Below are positions 34,615 through 43,685 of a DNA stretch of 64,000 nt, piece after piece. Location: NCBI GenBank assembly GCA_015999765.1, contig JAECQR010000005.1:122802-186801 (forward strand), written 5' to 3'. Both the position numbers and the translations under genes were made by a program. The stretch comes from Flavobacteriia bacterium. GTDB lineage: Bacteria; Bacteroidota; Bacteroidia; Flavobacteriales; Weeksellaceae. Below the pieces are notes generated by a model that was given only the letters and a program-made list of their open reading frames with translations, searched no databases and was not told the origin of the DNA. The number at the start of each line of letters is the position of its first letter. Position 1 is the stretch's first letter.

Positions 34615-36009
34615 ATGGAAAAGGAGCAGCAACTCGAAGCAAAATACGGCTTATTCACGGCAATCTCGATGGTAATCGGCCAGGTAATCGGTTCCGGAAT
34701 TTTCTTTAAAGTTGATGATGTTCTTCTTTCGACTCAGGGCAATATTCTTGCCGGGCTTCTCGGTTTCATCATCGTTGGCGTAAGCGTAATTTTCGGAGCG
34801 ATTTCTATGGCAAATTACGCCGAACTGCTCCCGAAAGACGGCGGAATTCTGAATTATGTAAACTACAGGTTCGGTGAAAAAGCAGCTTACTTTGTCGGCT
34901 GGATGTATCTGAGTTTGTTTTATCCTCTTCTTACAGCGGTTCTTTTTACGGTTTCCGGAATTTATATTGCGCACCTCTGTGCAGAATTTTTAAATTTTGA
35001 GCCTACCACGCTTCATTTTGCGTTGATTGGTTTTGTAAATCTTCTTATATTTTTTGTTTTCAATATTTTCCGGCCCAAAAGCAGCGGAATTTTTCAGCAG
35101 TTTACCACTGTGCTGAAAGTTTTACCGTTGATTTTTATTGCCTCAATGGGAATTTTGAGTTTGGTAAAAGGCGATGTGAATGAAGCAAACACCTTTGCTT
35201 ATGCTGCGGAAAATGTTAGGGAAAATCAATCTTTGATGTTGCTTATTGCCGCAAGTTTTATCCCGATTTCCTTTGCTTTTGACGGTTGGTATATTGCCAC
35301 GCAGATTTCCGGTGAGATAAAAAATTCAAGCAAGAATCTTCCAAAAGCACTTATTATAGGAACTATCGCGGTAATGTTGATCTATATTTCTTATTATATG
35401 GGAATTGTGTTCCGGATGAGTGGTGACGAAATTATCCAGCTGAAAGACACCTATATCACAGAATTTTCGCGTAAAATTGCTTCAGATTCCGGAGCCTTAT
35501 TGATGCAGTTGTTTATTATAATATCGGTGTTGGGAACATCAAACGGTTTGCTGCTGGCGACAATCCGTGTGCCGTATCAGTTCGCTAATCTCGAGAAATC
35601 CAGAAAATTTCTGAATCTGAATGCTATTGATTCCAAAACCAAAATGCCTGTAAACAGCGCATTCTTAGGGCTTGGTATTATCATTTTTTACCTGGTCATT
35701 TATTATATTACCAATACACATCCTTATTTTACGGGAAGTAATTTCGATCTGTCCGCAATTCCAATCGTGTTTATTTATCTGGTAAATGGGGCTTTATTTA
35801 TTGGTTTGTTCAGGCTGTTCAGAAACAATATCTTTTCAGGCAAGCCGGTTTTCAAGCTTTTGATGGCAGTTATTGCGATTCTCGGTATTGTTGTAGTGCT
35901 TTTTGGTACGGCAACCGCACCGAACGGTATGCTGTATTTTCTGGTAAATATCCTATTTATTGCCGCTGGATTCCTCTTTATGAAGAGAACTGATAAAAAT
36001 CAGTTCTAA
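34615..36009 (+). CDS. APC superfamily amino acid permease
   Basis: About 12 membrane helices in 464 residues. The first carries the APC substrate-binding pattern MVIGQVIGSGIFFKVDD (about 19-35). Helix 6 has FAFDGWYIATQISGEIKN, with the unwound region and conserved Glu. It resembles the LAT/SteT group of amino acid exchangers. The substrate is not readable. It lies 63 nt after the ABC-F gene, and no terminator was seen between them. Confidence 0.9.
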   Translation: MEKEQQLEAKYGLFTAISMVIGQVIGSGIFFKVDDVLLSTQGNILAGLLGFIIVGVSVIFGAISMANYAELLPKDGGILNYVNYRFGEKAAYFVGWMYLSLFYPLLTAVLFTVSGIYIAHLCAEFLNFEPTTLHFALIGFVNLLIFFVFNIFRPKSSGIFQQFTTVLKVLPLIFIASMGILSLVKGDVNEANTFAYAAENVRENQSLMLLIAASFIPISFAFDGWYIATQISGEIKNSSKNLPKALIIGTIAVMLIYISYYMGIVFRMSGDEIIQLKDTYITEFSRKIASDSGALLMQLFIIISVLGTSNGLLLATIRVPYQFANLEKSRKFLNLNAIDSKTKMPVNSAFLGLGIIIFYLVIYYITNTHPYFTGSNFDLSAIPIVFIYLVNGALFIGLFRLFRNNIFSGKPVFKLLMAVIAILGIVVVLFGTATAPNGMLYFLVNILFIAAGFLFMKRTDKNQF

Positions 36010-36054
36010 TTAAAATCTCTCACTTTCAATAATTTAAACGTCCGTTTTAAAGTT

Positions 36055-36075
36055 TATTTAGAATTAATCAAAATA
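36055..36075. promoter_or_regulatory. Candidate Fur box 1
   Basis: A 21-bp imperfect palindrome with outer arms TATTT / AAATA and inner GA / TC pairs, containing TTTAGAAT. It lies just upstream of the -33 TTTG of the siderophore receptor. The AT-rich TTTAGAAT form resembles reported Bacteroidota iron boxes. Confidence 0.5.
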
Positions 36076-36078
36076 AAT

Positions 36079-36109
36079 TTTGTGAAAACAATCTGCTTTT
36101 CTAAATTTG
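36079..36109 (+). promoter_or_regulatory. Promoter of TonB-dependent siderophore receptor
   Basis: TTTG (36079-36082), 19 nt, then TAAATTTG (36102-36109) is an exact Bacteroidetes consensus with ideal spacing. Confidence 0.8.
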
Positions 36110-36114
36110 CACTG

Positions 36115-36137
36115 TTATTTTAATTCATTCTAAATAA
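36115..36137. promoter_or_regulatory. Candidate Fur box 2
   Basis: An imperfect palindrome with outer arms TTATTT / AAATAA around the transcription start. Its right arm ATTCTAAATAAA (36127-36138) is the exact reverse complement of TTTATTTAGAAT (36053-36064) in box 1. Confidence 0.5.
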
Positions 36138-36147
36138 AAACTTGTAA

Positions 36148-38361
36148 ATGAAAAAGCAGATATTGTCGCTGGGAGTGTTGTTGGTAAGCATGTCAGTAAG
36201 TGCTCAAATGAGTTACGACACTATAAATGATACAATTAGAATTCAGGAAATCGAGGATATTAATCTCCATAAAACCGGTAATCCGAACAAAGCAAAGGCA
36301 TTAACTGCTAAATCTAATTTAACGGTGATGGAAAACCCCCAGCCGATTGCTATCGTTACCCACGAGGTCATCGAACAGCAGCAGGCAAAGCAATTGGGTG
36401 ATGTTCTTCAGAATGTGAATGGCTTGTACATCACTTCGTCCAGGGGAAATTCACAGGACAGTTTTGGCGGTCGAGGATTTAATTTTGGAAATGACAATAT
36501 TTTTAAAAATGGCGCACGGGTAAACAGTGGTGTGTTTCCTGAAGTTTCCGGCCTGGAGAGAGTAGAAGTTCTGAAAGGTGGAAACGCGATGCTTTACGGA
36601 AATGTGTCCGCAGGGGGAATGGTAAATTTAATTACGAAAAAACCCCGTTTTAATTTTGGTGGAAGTGTCGGTTTTAATGCAGGCAGCTGGAATTCGTATA
36701 AACCAACAGTTGATTTTTACGGACCAATTTCCGAGAAGATTGCCTTCCGTGTGAACGGTGCTTATGAAACAGCTGAAAGTTTCCGCGACGTAGTGGAATC
36801 TCAGAAATACTACTTCAATCCATCTTTTCTCTTCAATATTGGTGAAAAATCGCAGCTAATTGTTGAAGCAGATTATTTGAAAAATGAGTTTACGCCCGAT
36901 TTCGGAATCGGTGCCATCGAAAACAGGGATAAATCTTATAGTCTTAATACTTTTCTCCCAAGAAATGCCTTCGTAGGAGCAGATTGGCAATTTCAAAACA
37001 CGGAACAAGCTACTGCCGGAATTACTTTTAACCACCAGTTCAGTGAATTCTGGACCTTAAATACAGTGGCATCTTTTCAGAATTATACCAAAGATTATTT
37101 TTCTACAGAAAGAGTAACCTGGACCTACGACAATGCCAACCGCCTTAAATGGAACCGCCCTGTGAACAGAACTTATAATGAACAGAATTATAGTGCGTTA
37201 CAGATAAATTTGAACGGTGAATTTAATACCGGCCGTTTAAATCACAAAATTCTTGTCGGAACTGATGGTGATTATGGAACAGCGGACGCTTATACATATA
37301 ATATTTCCCAAACGAGTTACGGCACGAACGGCAGCACAAACGGAACCATCTATCTGGATGATGCATCCACTTGGGCAAGCGGCGCGATGCCCACAGCTAC
37401 AAAAAAAGACAGAACCAGAATCCCGACACAGCGTTTTGGAATTTACGTTCAGGATTATATAGGGATTACAGATAAATTTAAAGTGTTGGCAGGTTTAAGA
37501 TGGTCATACATCGAAAATAAAGAAACAGAGAAGAAATCATTTGCGAATGCCACAATTCCCAACCTTGCTGGAACGGTGGACAGAGCATTTTCTCCCAAAG
37601 CAGGATTGGTTTATATGGCCAATGACAATCTGTCGGTTTTTGCAACGTACACCAATTCGTTTTCAGCAAACACGGGAAGGGACATTAATGATAACTCGCT
37701 TACACCCTCAATTATCGACCAGTTCGAGGTCGGTATGAAGAAAAATTTCTGGAACAACGCTGTTGCGTTGAACCTATCGCTTTATCAGATTGAAAACAGA
37801 AACTTCTATCAGATGGCAGAACTTAATGGACAGGGACAGGTAAACAACGATTCCACCATTAAAGAATTCGCAGGAAAGATGCGAAGCCGCGGGGTAGAAC
37901 TTGATATAACGGGAAATCCCACCCCAAATTTAATGATTATTGCCGGTGCGTCTTATAACCATGCAGTTTATTTGGATACGCCTGAGCAGTTCGGATATGT
38001 AGAAAATCAAAGACTGGTTCGTACTCCTGCTACTACAGCAAATGCCTCGGTATTTTATACGTTGCCGGATTATATAAGAGGCCTGAAGTTAGGCGCGAGT
38101 GTTTATTTTGTTGGTGACCGTATCGCAGGATGGAATGATACCAAAGAAACACTTGATACCAGAAGTGGAGTTTCAAGATTATTACCAATTGATGATTATG
38201 CAACGGTGGCGTTATCGCTGGGATACGAATGGCAGAAATTCTCGATCATCGGTAAAGTGGGTAACTTGTTCGATACCGTAAATTTCAATTATCACGAGAA
38301 TTATTCAGTTAATCCCATAACACCAAGAAATTATTATTTCACATTAACATATAAATTGTAA
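36148..38361 (+). CDS. TonB-dependent siderophore receptor
   Basis: An outer-membrane ferric-siderophore transporter. A signal peptide (KKQILSLGVLLVSMSVSAQ) leads to a plug domain with QQAKQLGDVLQNVNGLYITS, FGGRGFNFGNDNIFKNG and LERVEVLKGGNAMLYGN, then MVNLITKKPRF. A 22-strand barrel follows, ending in the aromatic terminus RNYYFTLTYKL. The 737-residue size and motif spelling put it in the FhuA/FoxA-like class that takes hydroxamate-type siderophores, though the ligand is uncertain. No N-terminal carboxypeptidase-like or STN domain is present. Two Fur-like palindromes flank its promoter, and a PepSY gene follows. Confidence 0.94.
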   Translation: MKKQILSLGVLLVSMSVSAQMSYDTINDTIRIQEIEDINLHKTGNPNKAKALTAKSNLTVMENPQPIAIVTHEVIEQQQAKQLGDVLQNVNGLYITSSRGNSQDSFGGRGFNFGNDNIFKNGARVNSGVFPEVSGLERVEVLKGGNAMLYGNVSAGGMVNLITKKPRFNFGGSVGFNAGSWNSYKPTVDFYGPISEKIAFRVNGAYETAESFRDVVESQKYYFNPSFLFNIGEKSQLIVEADYLKNEFTPDFGIGAIENRDKSYSLNTFLPRNAFVGADWQFQNTEQATAGITFNHQFSEFWTLNTVASFQNYTKDYFSTERVTWTYDNANRLKWNRPVNRTYNEQNYSALQINLNGEFNTGRLNHKILVGTDGDYGTADAYTYNISQTSYGTNGSTNGTIYLDDASTWASGAMPTATKKDRTRIPTQRFGIYVQDYIGITDKFKVLAGLRWSYIENKETEKKSFANATIPNLAGTVDRAFSPKAGLVYMANDNLSVFATYTNSFSANTGRDINDNSLTPSIIDQFEVGMKKNFWNNAVALNLSLYQIENRNFYQMAELNGQGQVNNDSTIKEFAGKMRSRGVELDITGNPTPNLMIIAGASYNHAVYLDTPEQFGYVENQRLVRTPATTANASVFYTLPDYIRGLKLGASVYFVGDRIAGWNDTKETLDTRSGVSRLLPIDDYATVALSLGYEWQKFSIIGKVGNLFDTVNFNYHENYSVNPITPRNYYFTLTYKL

Positions 38362-38388
38362 TTCAGACACAATTTAAGGTTAGATGAT

Positions 38389-38413
38389 AGTGGAAACTCC
38401 GGTTTCCACTTTT
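38389..38413 (+). terminator. Hairpin after siderophore receptor
   Basis: GTGGAAAC / GTTTCCAC with a TCCG loop and a short T-run. It lies between the receptor and the PepSY gene, so it may only partly stop transcription. Confidence 0.7.
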
Positions 38414-38452
38414 ATCGTAGGCTACAGGAAACATCAAACTAAACAATAAACT

Positions 38453-38971
38453 ATGGCAAAAATTAAAGACACCAAAACATTTATGCGGATTACGCACCGC
38501 TATTTGGGGTATTTCGCGGCGGGAATTATGGCAGTATACGCAATCAGCGGCGTCTTGCTTATTTACCGAGATACCAACTTTCTGAAGAAAGAAAACAAAT
38601 ACGAAATTGTTCTGAAACCCAACCTCACCGAAAAGGAACTTGCAAAAGAAATCAAGATGAGGAATGTTGAATTTAAAGGCAGTGAAGGCGATATTCAGAA
38701 ATTTGAGCAGGGAACATACAACCTAAAAACAGGAGAGGCCAAGTATTCGAAAATGCAGCTTCCGTTCGTTCTTGAGAAATTTAACGAACTGCACAAATCC
38801 ACATCAAAACACCGTTATGCTACGCTGAATGCGGTTTTCGGTCTGGTTTTGTTTTTCTTCGTAATTTCGTCCTTCTGGATGTTTAATTTCAAATCTAAAG
38901 CTTTTAGGAAAGGAATGATTTATGCAGGCATCGGATTTATTCTTGCGCTGATCATGGTTTTCTTTCAGTAA
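38453..38971 (+). CDS. PepSY-associated membrane protein (siderophore reductase-like partner)
   Basis: The start FMRITHRYLGYFAAGIMAVYAISGVLL is the PepSY_TM/DUF-type first helix with the conserved HRYLG histidine. A periplasmic PepSY-like stretch (about 45-105) includes LHKSTSKHRYATLNAV, and two more helices end the protein (172 residues). Proteins of this type next to siderophore receptors are thought to reduce ferric siderophores in the periplasm. Long forms have four or more helices; this is a short three-helix version. It lies 91 nt after the receptor gene across a hairpin. Confidence 0.82.
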   Translation: MAKIKDTKTFMRITHRYLGYFAAGIMAVYAISGVLLIYRDTNFLKKENKYEIVLKPNLTEKELAKEIKMRNVEFKGSEGDIQKFEQGTYNLKTGEAKYSKMQLPFVLEKFNELHKSTSKHRYATLNAVFGLVLFFFVISSFWMFNFKSKAFRKGMIYAGIGFILALIMVFFQ

Positions 38972-39024
38972 TTTCAAGCGTATTAATTTCTATCGGTTTT
39001 TATTTTTACTTCAGATAAATTCAT

Positions 39025-39032
39025 TATCTTTG
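39025..39032 (+). promoter_or_regulatory. -7 element of rpsP
   Basis: TATCTTTG, a full TAnnTTTG match, leaves a leader of about 45 nt before rpsP. The -33 TTG is not clear. Confidence 0.55.
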
Positions 39033-39078
39033 CACCCTTATAATTAATCGGGACGAGTTCCCACAAAATCAAATATTT

Positions 39079-39726
39079 ATGTCAGTAAAAATCAGATTAC
39101 AAAGACACGGTAAAAAAGGAAAACCTTTTTTCCACATTGTTGTTGCAGATGCAAGAGCAAGAAGAGATGGTAAATTCATCGAAAAAATCGGTACTTACAA
39201 TCCGGTTACCAATCCTGCGATTATCGAATTAAACGTGGATTCTGCAGTAAAATGGCTTAACAACGGTGCACAGCCTACCGATACTGCAAGAGCAATTCTT
39301 TCTTACAAAGGAGTGCTTTACAAAAAACACCTTATGGGTGGTGTTGCTAAAGGCGCATTTGATGAGGCTGAAGCTGAAAACAGATTCAACGCTTGGTTAG
39401 AAGGAAAAGAAAAACAAGTTCTTGGTAAAAAAGACGGTGTAAACAAAGCAAAAGAAGATGCTAAAAAGGCAGCTCTGGAAGCTGAAGCAAAAGTAAACCA
39501 ATCCAGATTGGATGCTGCAGCTAAAATTGAAGCTGATGCAAAAGCTGAAGCCGATGCTAAATTAGCTGAAGAAAAAGCTGCTGCTGATGCAAAATTAGCT
39601 GAAGAAAAAGCTGCCGAGGAAGCTGCAAACGCTCCTGTAGCAGAAGAAACTGCAGAAGTTGCAGAAGCTCCTGCTGCTGAAGAACCAACTGCAGAAGCAG
39701 AAGGTACTGAAGAAGCACAAGCTTAA
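39079..39726 (+). CDS. rpsP: 30S ribosomal protein S16 with long Ala/Glu/Lys tail
   Basis: Residues 1-80 are canonical S16: [52 protein letters not shown] conserved extension to about 115 is followed by about 100 residues of Ala/Glu/Lys/Asp low complexity, predicted helical, ending in an acidic run. An 11-residue unit [11 protein letters not shown] is repeated in tandem at 158-168 and 169-179. Ordinary S16 is 80-90 residues. Longer S16 proteins are known in Bacteroidota, but this tail is long and acidic. A 12-bp hairpin separates it from rimM. Confidence 0.96.
   Translation: MSVKIRLQRHGKKGKPFFHIVVADARARRDGKFIEKIGTYNPVTNPAIIELNVDSAVKWLNNGAQPTDTARAILSYKGVLYKKHLMGGVAKGAFDEAEAENRFNAWLEGKEKQVLGKKDGVNKAKEDAKKAALEAEAKVNQSRLDAAAKIEADAKAEADAKLAEEKAAADAKLAEEKAAEEAANAPVAEETAEVAEAPAAEEPTAEAEGTEEAQA
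39550..39615 (+). repeat. 33-bp tandem duplication in the rpsP tail
   Basis: Two adjacent 33-bp copies encode [11 protein letters not shown] twice and differ at only a few third positions (GCCGATGCTAAA vs GCTGATGCAAAA). They look like a recent in-frame duplication. Confidence 0.8.
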
Positions 39727-39757
39727 TTGATGCTGTAAGATCCTTACAAAATACTAA

Positions 39758-39792
39758 AACAGAGACGCCCACACAGGCGTCTCTGTTATTTT
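39758..39792 (+). terminator. Strong hairpin between rpsP and rimM
   Basis: A perfect 12-bp stem AACAGAGACGCC / GGCGTCTCTGTT with a CACACA loop, followed by ATTTT. The short T-run suggests either termination or attenuation between the two genes. Confidence 0.8.
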
Positions 39793-39860
39793 AAAACCTA
39801 TTATATTTGCAACGGGAACGCATTAATTCTAATGTAATGTTCCACCGCTAAAAATTAAGA

Positions 39861-40403
39861 ATGAAAAAAGAAGACTGCTATTTTTTAGGAAAAATCACCC
39901 GCAGACACGGCCTTCACGGAAATGTTTTCCTGAAACTCGATACCGATCAGCCGGAAATGTATAACAAGTTAGATTCGATTTTTGTTGATATCAACGGATT
40001 GCTGGTGCCGTTTTTTGTAGCCAAACAATCCTGGAGCAAAGGAGAAACGCTTATTATTTCCTTTAAAAATTCCACTGAAGCTTTAGTCGATCAGTCGTTG
40101 GGCAAAGATGTGTACCTACCGCTGTCGACCCTGCCTAAGCTTACCGGAAACAAGTTCTATTATCATGAAGTAATCGGGTTTGAAATCCGGGAAGAAGACG
40201 GCAAAAGCTGTGGGATTATAGAGTCGGTAAACGACCAGACGGGTCAGCATTATTTCCTGCTGAATCTGGCAGACAAGCAAATTGTAATTCCGATTATTAA
40301 GGATTGGATTATTGAACTTAACCGTGAAGAAAAATATATAAAAATGGCGTTGCCGGAAGGTTTGATGGATGTTTTCCTGATTCCTTCAAAGAAAGACGAG
40401 TAA
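39861..40403 (+). CDS. rimM: 16S rRNA processing protein RimM
   Basis: A ribosome maturation factor for the 30S head that binds S19. The N-terminal beta-barrel has CYFLGKITRRHGLHGNVFLKL (split here at 20), which is the RimM opening pattern. The C-terminal PRC-barrel has YYHEVIGFEIREEDGKSCG, IESVNDQTGQHYFLL and the conserved LPEGLMDVF end. The length of 180 fits. It follows rpsP, a very common arrangement, across a hairpin. Confidence 0.95.
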   Translation: MKKEDCYFLGKITRRHGLHGNVFLKLDTDQPEMYNKLDSIFVDINGLLVPFFVAKQSWSKGETLIISFKNSTEALVDQSLGKDVYLPLSTLPKLTGNKFYYHEVIGFEIREEDGKSCGIIESVNDQTGQHYFLLNLADKQIVIPIIKDWIIELNREEKYIKMALPEGLMDVFLIPSKKDE

Positions 40404-40440
40404 CTTTCCGGGGATTATTTGGGCGGCTATTTTCGTCCTC

Positions 40441-40500
40441 CGTTCCCGCTTTTTTGTTTCGCTTCACTGCACAAAAAGAGCTTCACTCAGGCCGGGCCGC
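40441..40500 (-). repeat. Diverged relative of the dispersed palindromic repeat
   Basis: Shared pieces are TCCCGCTTTTT, TTCGCTTCACTGC, CAAAAAG and a GGCCGGG end, in the order of copy 1 but shorter. GCTTTTTTG and CAAAAAGAGC can pair. It lies in the 263-nt rimM-asnS gap; the rest of that gap is AT-rich, with one TACATTTG at 40593-40600. Confidence 0.5.
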
Positions 40501-40592
40501 AGGAAGTTTAAATTGAAAAAAAACGGGTAAAAAATTTGGGAATTTTTTGTTGATTTTTTATATCTTGCAGCAAAAATTACGCCAAATTTCAT

Positions 40593-40600
40593 TACATTTG
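40593..40600 (+). promoter_or_regulatory. Candidate -7 element of asnS
   Basis: TACATTTG, a TAnnTTTG match, 66 nt before the asnS ATG. The nearest TTG (40565-40567) is 25 nt upstream, longer than usual. Confidence 0.4.
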
Positions 40601-40666
40601 TGACTATTGATAAGATATTTGCGAAGATAAAGCTTCGCAAGACCATTAAAAAAACGAAAATCAGCA

Positions 40667-42112
40667 ATGAGAACCACGATTAACGAACTGCTTTCAGATT
40701 ATAAAAAACTTTTACATCACGACATTACTGTACAGGGCTGGGTAAGAGCTTTCCGTTCCAACCGCTTTATTGCCCTGAACGATGGTTCAACCATCAACAA
40801 CTTACAGGTGGTAGTAGATTTCGAGAATTTTGATGAAAATACCATCAGAAATATCAGTACTGCAACGTCACTGAAAATAGTAGGTGAAGTGGTAGAAAGT
40901 CAGGGAGCCGGACAAAGCATCGAGATTATCGCAAAGAAAATTCAGATCTTAGGCGATAATTTTACTGAAGAAAGAGACAAAACTATTCTTCAACCAAAAA
41001 AACATTCCCTTGAAATTCTCCGCGAACAGGCACACCTGCGATTCAGAACCAATCTTTTCGGGTCTGTTTTCAGAGTGAGAAGTGCGGTAAGCTTCGCCAT
41101 TCACCAGTTCTTTAACCAGAACCAGTTCTTCTACATGAACACTCCAATTATTACCGGGGCAGATGCAGAAGGAGCAGGGGAAATGTTCAGCGTAACGAAT
41201 TTCGACATCAATAACATTCCTAGAGACGAAAACGGAGATATCGATTATGAGCAGGACTTTTTCGGTAAAAAAACCAACCTTACCGTTTCCGGACAGTTGA
41301 ACGTAGAAACTGCGATGATGGGATTGGGAAGAGTTTATACTTTCGGGCCTACTTTCCGTGCAGAAAACTCAAATACTACGCGTCACCTTGCAGAATTCTG
41401 GATGGTGGAGCCTGAAGTTGCCTTCAATAATCTGGAAGACAATATCGATCTTGCAGAAGACTTCCTGAAATACGTTATCGGTTATGTTCTGGAAAACTGC
41501 AAAGATGATCTGGATTTCTTAGACAAAAGATTTGCAGAAGAGCAGAAGCAGAAACCTGAAAAAGACAGAGCGGCAGAAGGTTTGATTGAAAAATTGGAAA
41601 ACGTTATTAAGAAAAGATTCAAGAGAGTTTCTTATACAGAAGCGATTGATATCCTGAAGAATTCAAAAGAAAATAAGAAAGGTAAATTCCAGTTCCCGAT
41701 CGAAGAATGGGGCGCAGATCTGCAGAGCGAACACGAAAGATATCTGGTAGAAAAACATTTCGACAGTCCTGTTGTCCTCTTTGATTATCCTAAAGAAATC
41801 AAGGCGTTCTACATGAAACTGAATGAAGACGGCAAAACAGTGGCTGCAATGGATGTACTTTTCCCTGGAATCGGTGAAATTATCGGTGGTTCGCAAAGAG
41901 AAGATAAATTTGATGTGCTAACGGCCAAAATGAAAACTATGAATGTTGATGAACACGAGCTTTGGTGGTATCTGGATACCAGAAAATTCGGTTCGGTTCC
42001 ACATGCAGGATTCGGGCTGGGCTTAGAAAGACTCGTACTTTTCGTGACAGGAATGACGAATATCAGAGACGTAATTCCGTTCCCAAGAACACCAAACAAT
42101 GCAGAGTTTTAG
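40667..42112 (+). CDS. asnS: Asparaginyl-tRNA synthetase
   Basis: A class IIb synthetase with an N-terminal OB-fold ([20 protein letters not shown]) for the anticodon and a catalytic core. Motif 2 is [21 protein letters not shown] and motif 3 is [15 protein letters not shown] (the first split here at 20). The insert [10 protein letters not shown] is typical of AsnRS rather than AspRS. The length of 481 fits the family. Direct charging of tRNA-Asn is therefore expected, rather than only the transamidation route. Confidence 0.96.
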   Translation: MRTTINELLSDYKKLLHHDITVQGWVRAFRSNRFIALNDGSTINNLQVVVDFENFDENTIRNISTATSLKIVGEVVESQGAGQSIEIIAKKIQILGDNFTEERDKTILQPKKHSLEILREQAHLRFRTNLFGSVFRVRSAVSFAIHQFFNQNQFFYMNTPIITGADAEGAGEMFSVTNFDINNIPRDENGDIDYEQDFFGKKTNLTVSGQLNVETAMMGLGRVYTFGPTFRAENSNTTRHLAEFWMVEPEVAFNNLEDNIDLAEDFLKYVIGYVLENCKDDLDFLDKRFAEEQKQKPEKDRAAEGLIEKLENVIKKRFKRVSYTEAIDILKNSKENKKGKFQFPIEEWGADLQSEHERYLVEKHFDSPVVLFDYPKEIKAFYMKLNEDGKTVAAMDVLFPGIGEIIGGSQREDKFDVLTAKMKTMNVDEHELWWYLDTRKFGSVPHAGFGLGLERLVLFVTGMTNIRDVIPFPRTPNNAEF

Positions 42113-42170
42113 TAAACTCACAATAAAAATAATACACAGAAATTAATTTTTTTGTAAGACCAAATCAACA

Positions 42171-43649
42171 ATGTTAAAGCAAAACCTACAACTTAGACTC
42201 GGGCAAAAACTTGCTCCACAACAAATCCAGCTGATGAAGTTGATACAGCTTCATACTCTGGAATTTGAAGAAGAGCTCGAGCGTGAGCTTGAAGAAAATC
42301 CGGCGCTGGAAAAAGTTCAGGAAGAATCCAAAGAAGATGATTACGCCTCTCTGGACGAAGGTTTTGAAGAGGAAGGAACCGACAGCATCAGCACAGATTT
42401 CGATGTGAACGAATATATTTTTGATGATGAACCGGCCTACAAAACCGCATCAAGCAATTATTCTGCGGATGATGAAGAGTTTGATAACGAATCGCTTTTA
42501 ACCGAAGGTCAGTCTCTCTATGATTATCTTCTCGAGCAAATCCGCTTAATTACCATTGAAGGCGACGATCTGAAAATCGCAGAATATATCATCGGTAACC
42601 TTGATAACGACGGTTATTTGCGTAGAGAAAGCAAGCAACTTGTTGATGATCTTGCATTTTCTCAGGGCGTATATACCACGAAAGAAAAAGTGGATGATAT
42701 TCTGGAAAATTATGTACAAAAGCTAGATCCGCCTGGAGTTGGCGCAAGAAATCTTCAGGAATGCCTGCTTCTTCAGATCGAAAAGAAAGTTAGTGCAGAC
42801 AAAGCGGTAAGTTTAGCCGGAAGTATTCTCAGAAATCAGTTCGATGCGCTTACCAATAAGCATTACAATAAAATTATTCAGAAATACGATATCGAAGAAG
42901 AGGATTTGAAAGCCGCTTTGGAAGTGATTTCTAAACTTTCTCCTAAAGTTGGCGGAAATTTCGATACCCAAACGATTACAATCAATCAGGAAATTATTCC
43001 GGATTTTGTTCTTCAGATTAAAGAAGGCAAAAACGGTCAGGTTGAAGTTATTCCTTTGCTGAACAGTAAAAATGCTCCTACACTGCGGGTTTCAGAAGAG
43101 TATAAAGATATTCTCACCACGTATTCTCACGATAAAAAATCTGCGGATCATAAGCAGGCTGCACTTTTCATCAAACAGAAATTAGATGCCGCCAAATGGT
43201 ATATCGATGCGATTAATCAGCGTCAGAATACATTGCTTCAGACAATTTCCGCAATCGTGAAGTTACAGAAAAACTATTTCATCACCGGTGACGATAAGTC
43301 TCTTAAACCGATGATTCTGAAAGACGTTGCAGATATCACTGGTTTCGATATTTCTACGATTTCAAGAGTAGTTAAAAGTAAATATGCCGACACACCGAAT
43401 GGAATTGTTTATCTGAAAAGTCTCTTTTCTGATTCCCTTACAAACGATGATGGCGAAGAAGTTTCGACCAAGGAAATTAAAAACCATCTTCAGGAAGTCA
43501 TCAGCAACGAAAATAAGCGCAAACCGTTAACCGACGATGCTTTGGTTGGTTTACTGAAAGAAAAAGGATACAATATTGCCAGACGCACAATTGCAAAATA
43601 CCGGGAACAGCTCAATATTCCGGTGGCGAGGTTACGCAAAGAATTATAA
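42171..43649 (+). CDS. rpoN: RNA polymerase sigma-54 factor
   Basis: It directs RNA polymerase to -24/-12 promoters together with enhancer-binding ATPases. Region I is LRLGQKLAPQQIQLMKLIQL, followed by an acidic region II (EESKEDDYASLDEGFEEEG). The core-binding region and HTH-like motif follow (VADITGFDISTISRVVKSKY). The RpoN box ARRTIAKYRE is at residues 470-479, near the end. At 492 residues it is full length. It lies 58 nt after asnS. No enhancer-binding protein is encoded in this window. Confidence 0.97.
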   Translation: MLKQNLQLRLGQKLAPQQIQLMKLIQLHTLEFEEELERELEENPALEKVQEESKEDDYASLDEGFEEEGTDSISTDFDVNEYIFDDEPAYKTASSNYSADDEEFDNESLLTEGQSLYDYLLEQIRLITIEGDDLKIAEYIIGNLDNDGYLRRESKQLVDDLAFSQGVYTTKEKVDDILENYVQKLDPPGVGARNLQECLLLQIEKKVSADKAVSLAGSILRNQFDALTNKHYNKIIQKYDIEEEDLKAALEVISKLSPKVGGNFDTQTITINQEIIPDFVLQIKEGKNGQVEVIPLLNSKNAPTLRVSEEYKDILTTYSHDKKSADHKQAALFIKQKLDAAKWYIDAINQRQNTLLQTISAIVKLQKNYFITGDDKSLKPMILKDVADITGFDISTISRVVKSKYADTPNGIVYLKSLFSDSLTNDDGEEVSTKEIKNHLQEVISNENKRKPLTDDALVGLLKEKGYNIARRTIAKYREQLNIPVARLRKEL

Positions 43650-43653
43650 ATTT

Positions 43654-43685
43654 AAAAGGTCAGTTATTAAAACTGACCTTTTTTT
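43654..43685. terminator. Bidirectional terminator between rpoN and the membrane partner gene
   Basis: The stem AAGGTCAGTT / AACTGACCTT has an ATTAA loop, with A-run and T-run on either side. It serves rpoN and the convergent minus-strand unit. Confidence 0.9.

Noticed and set aside
40464..40667. Minus-strand ORF of 67 residues in the rimM-asnS gap
   Set aside because: Overlaps the diverged repeat, Phe-rich, no family resemblance and no promoter.
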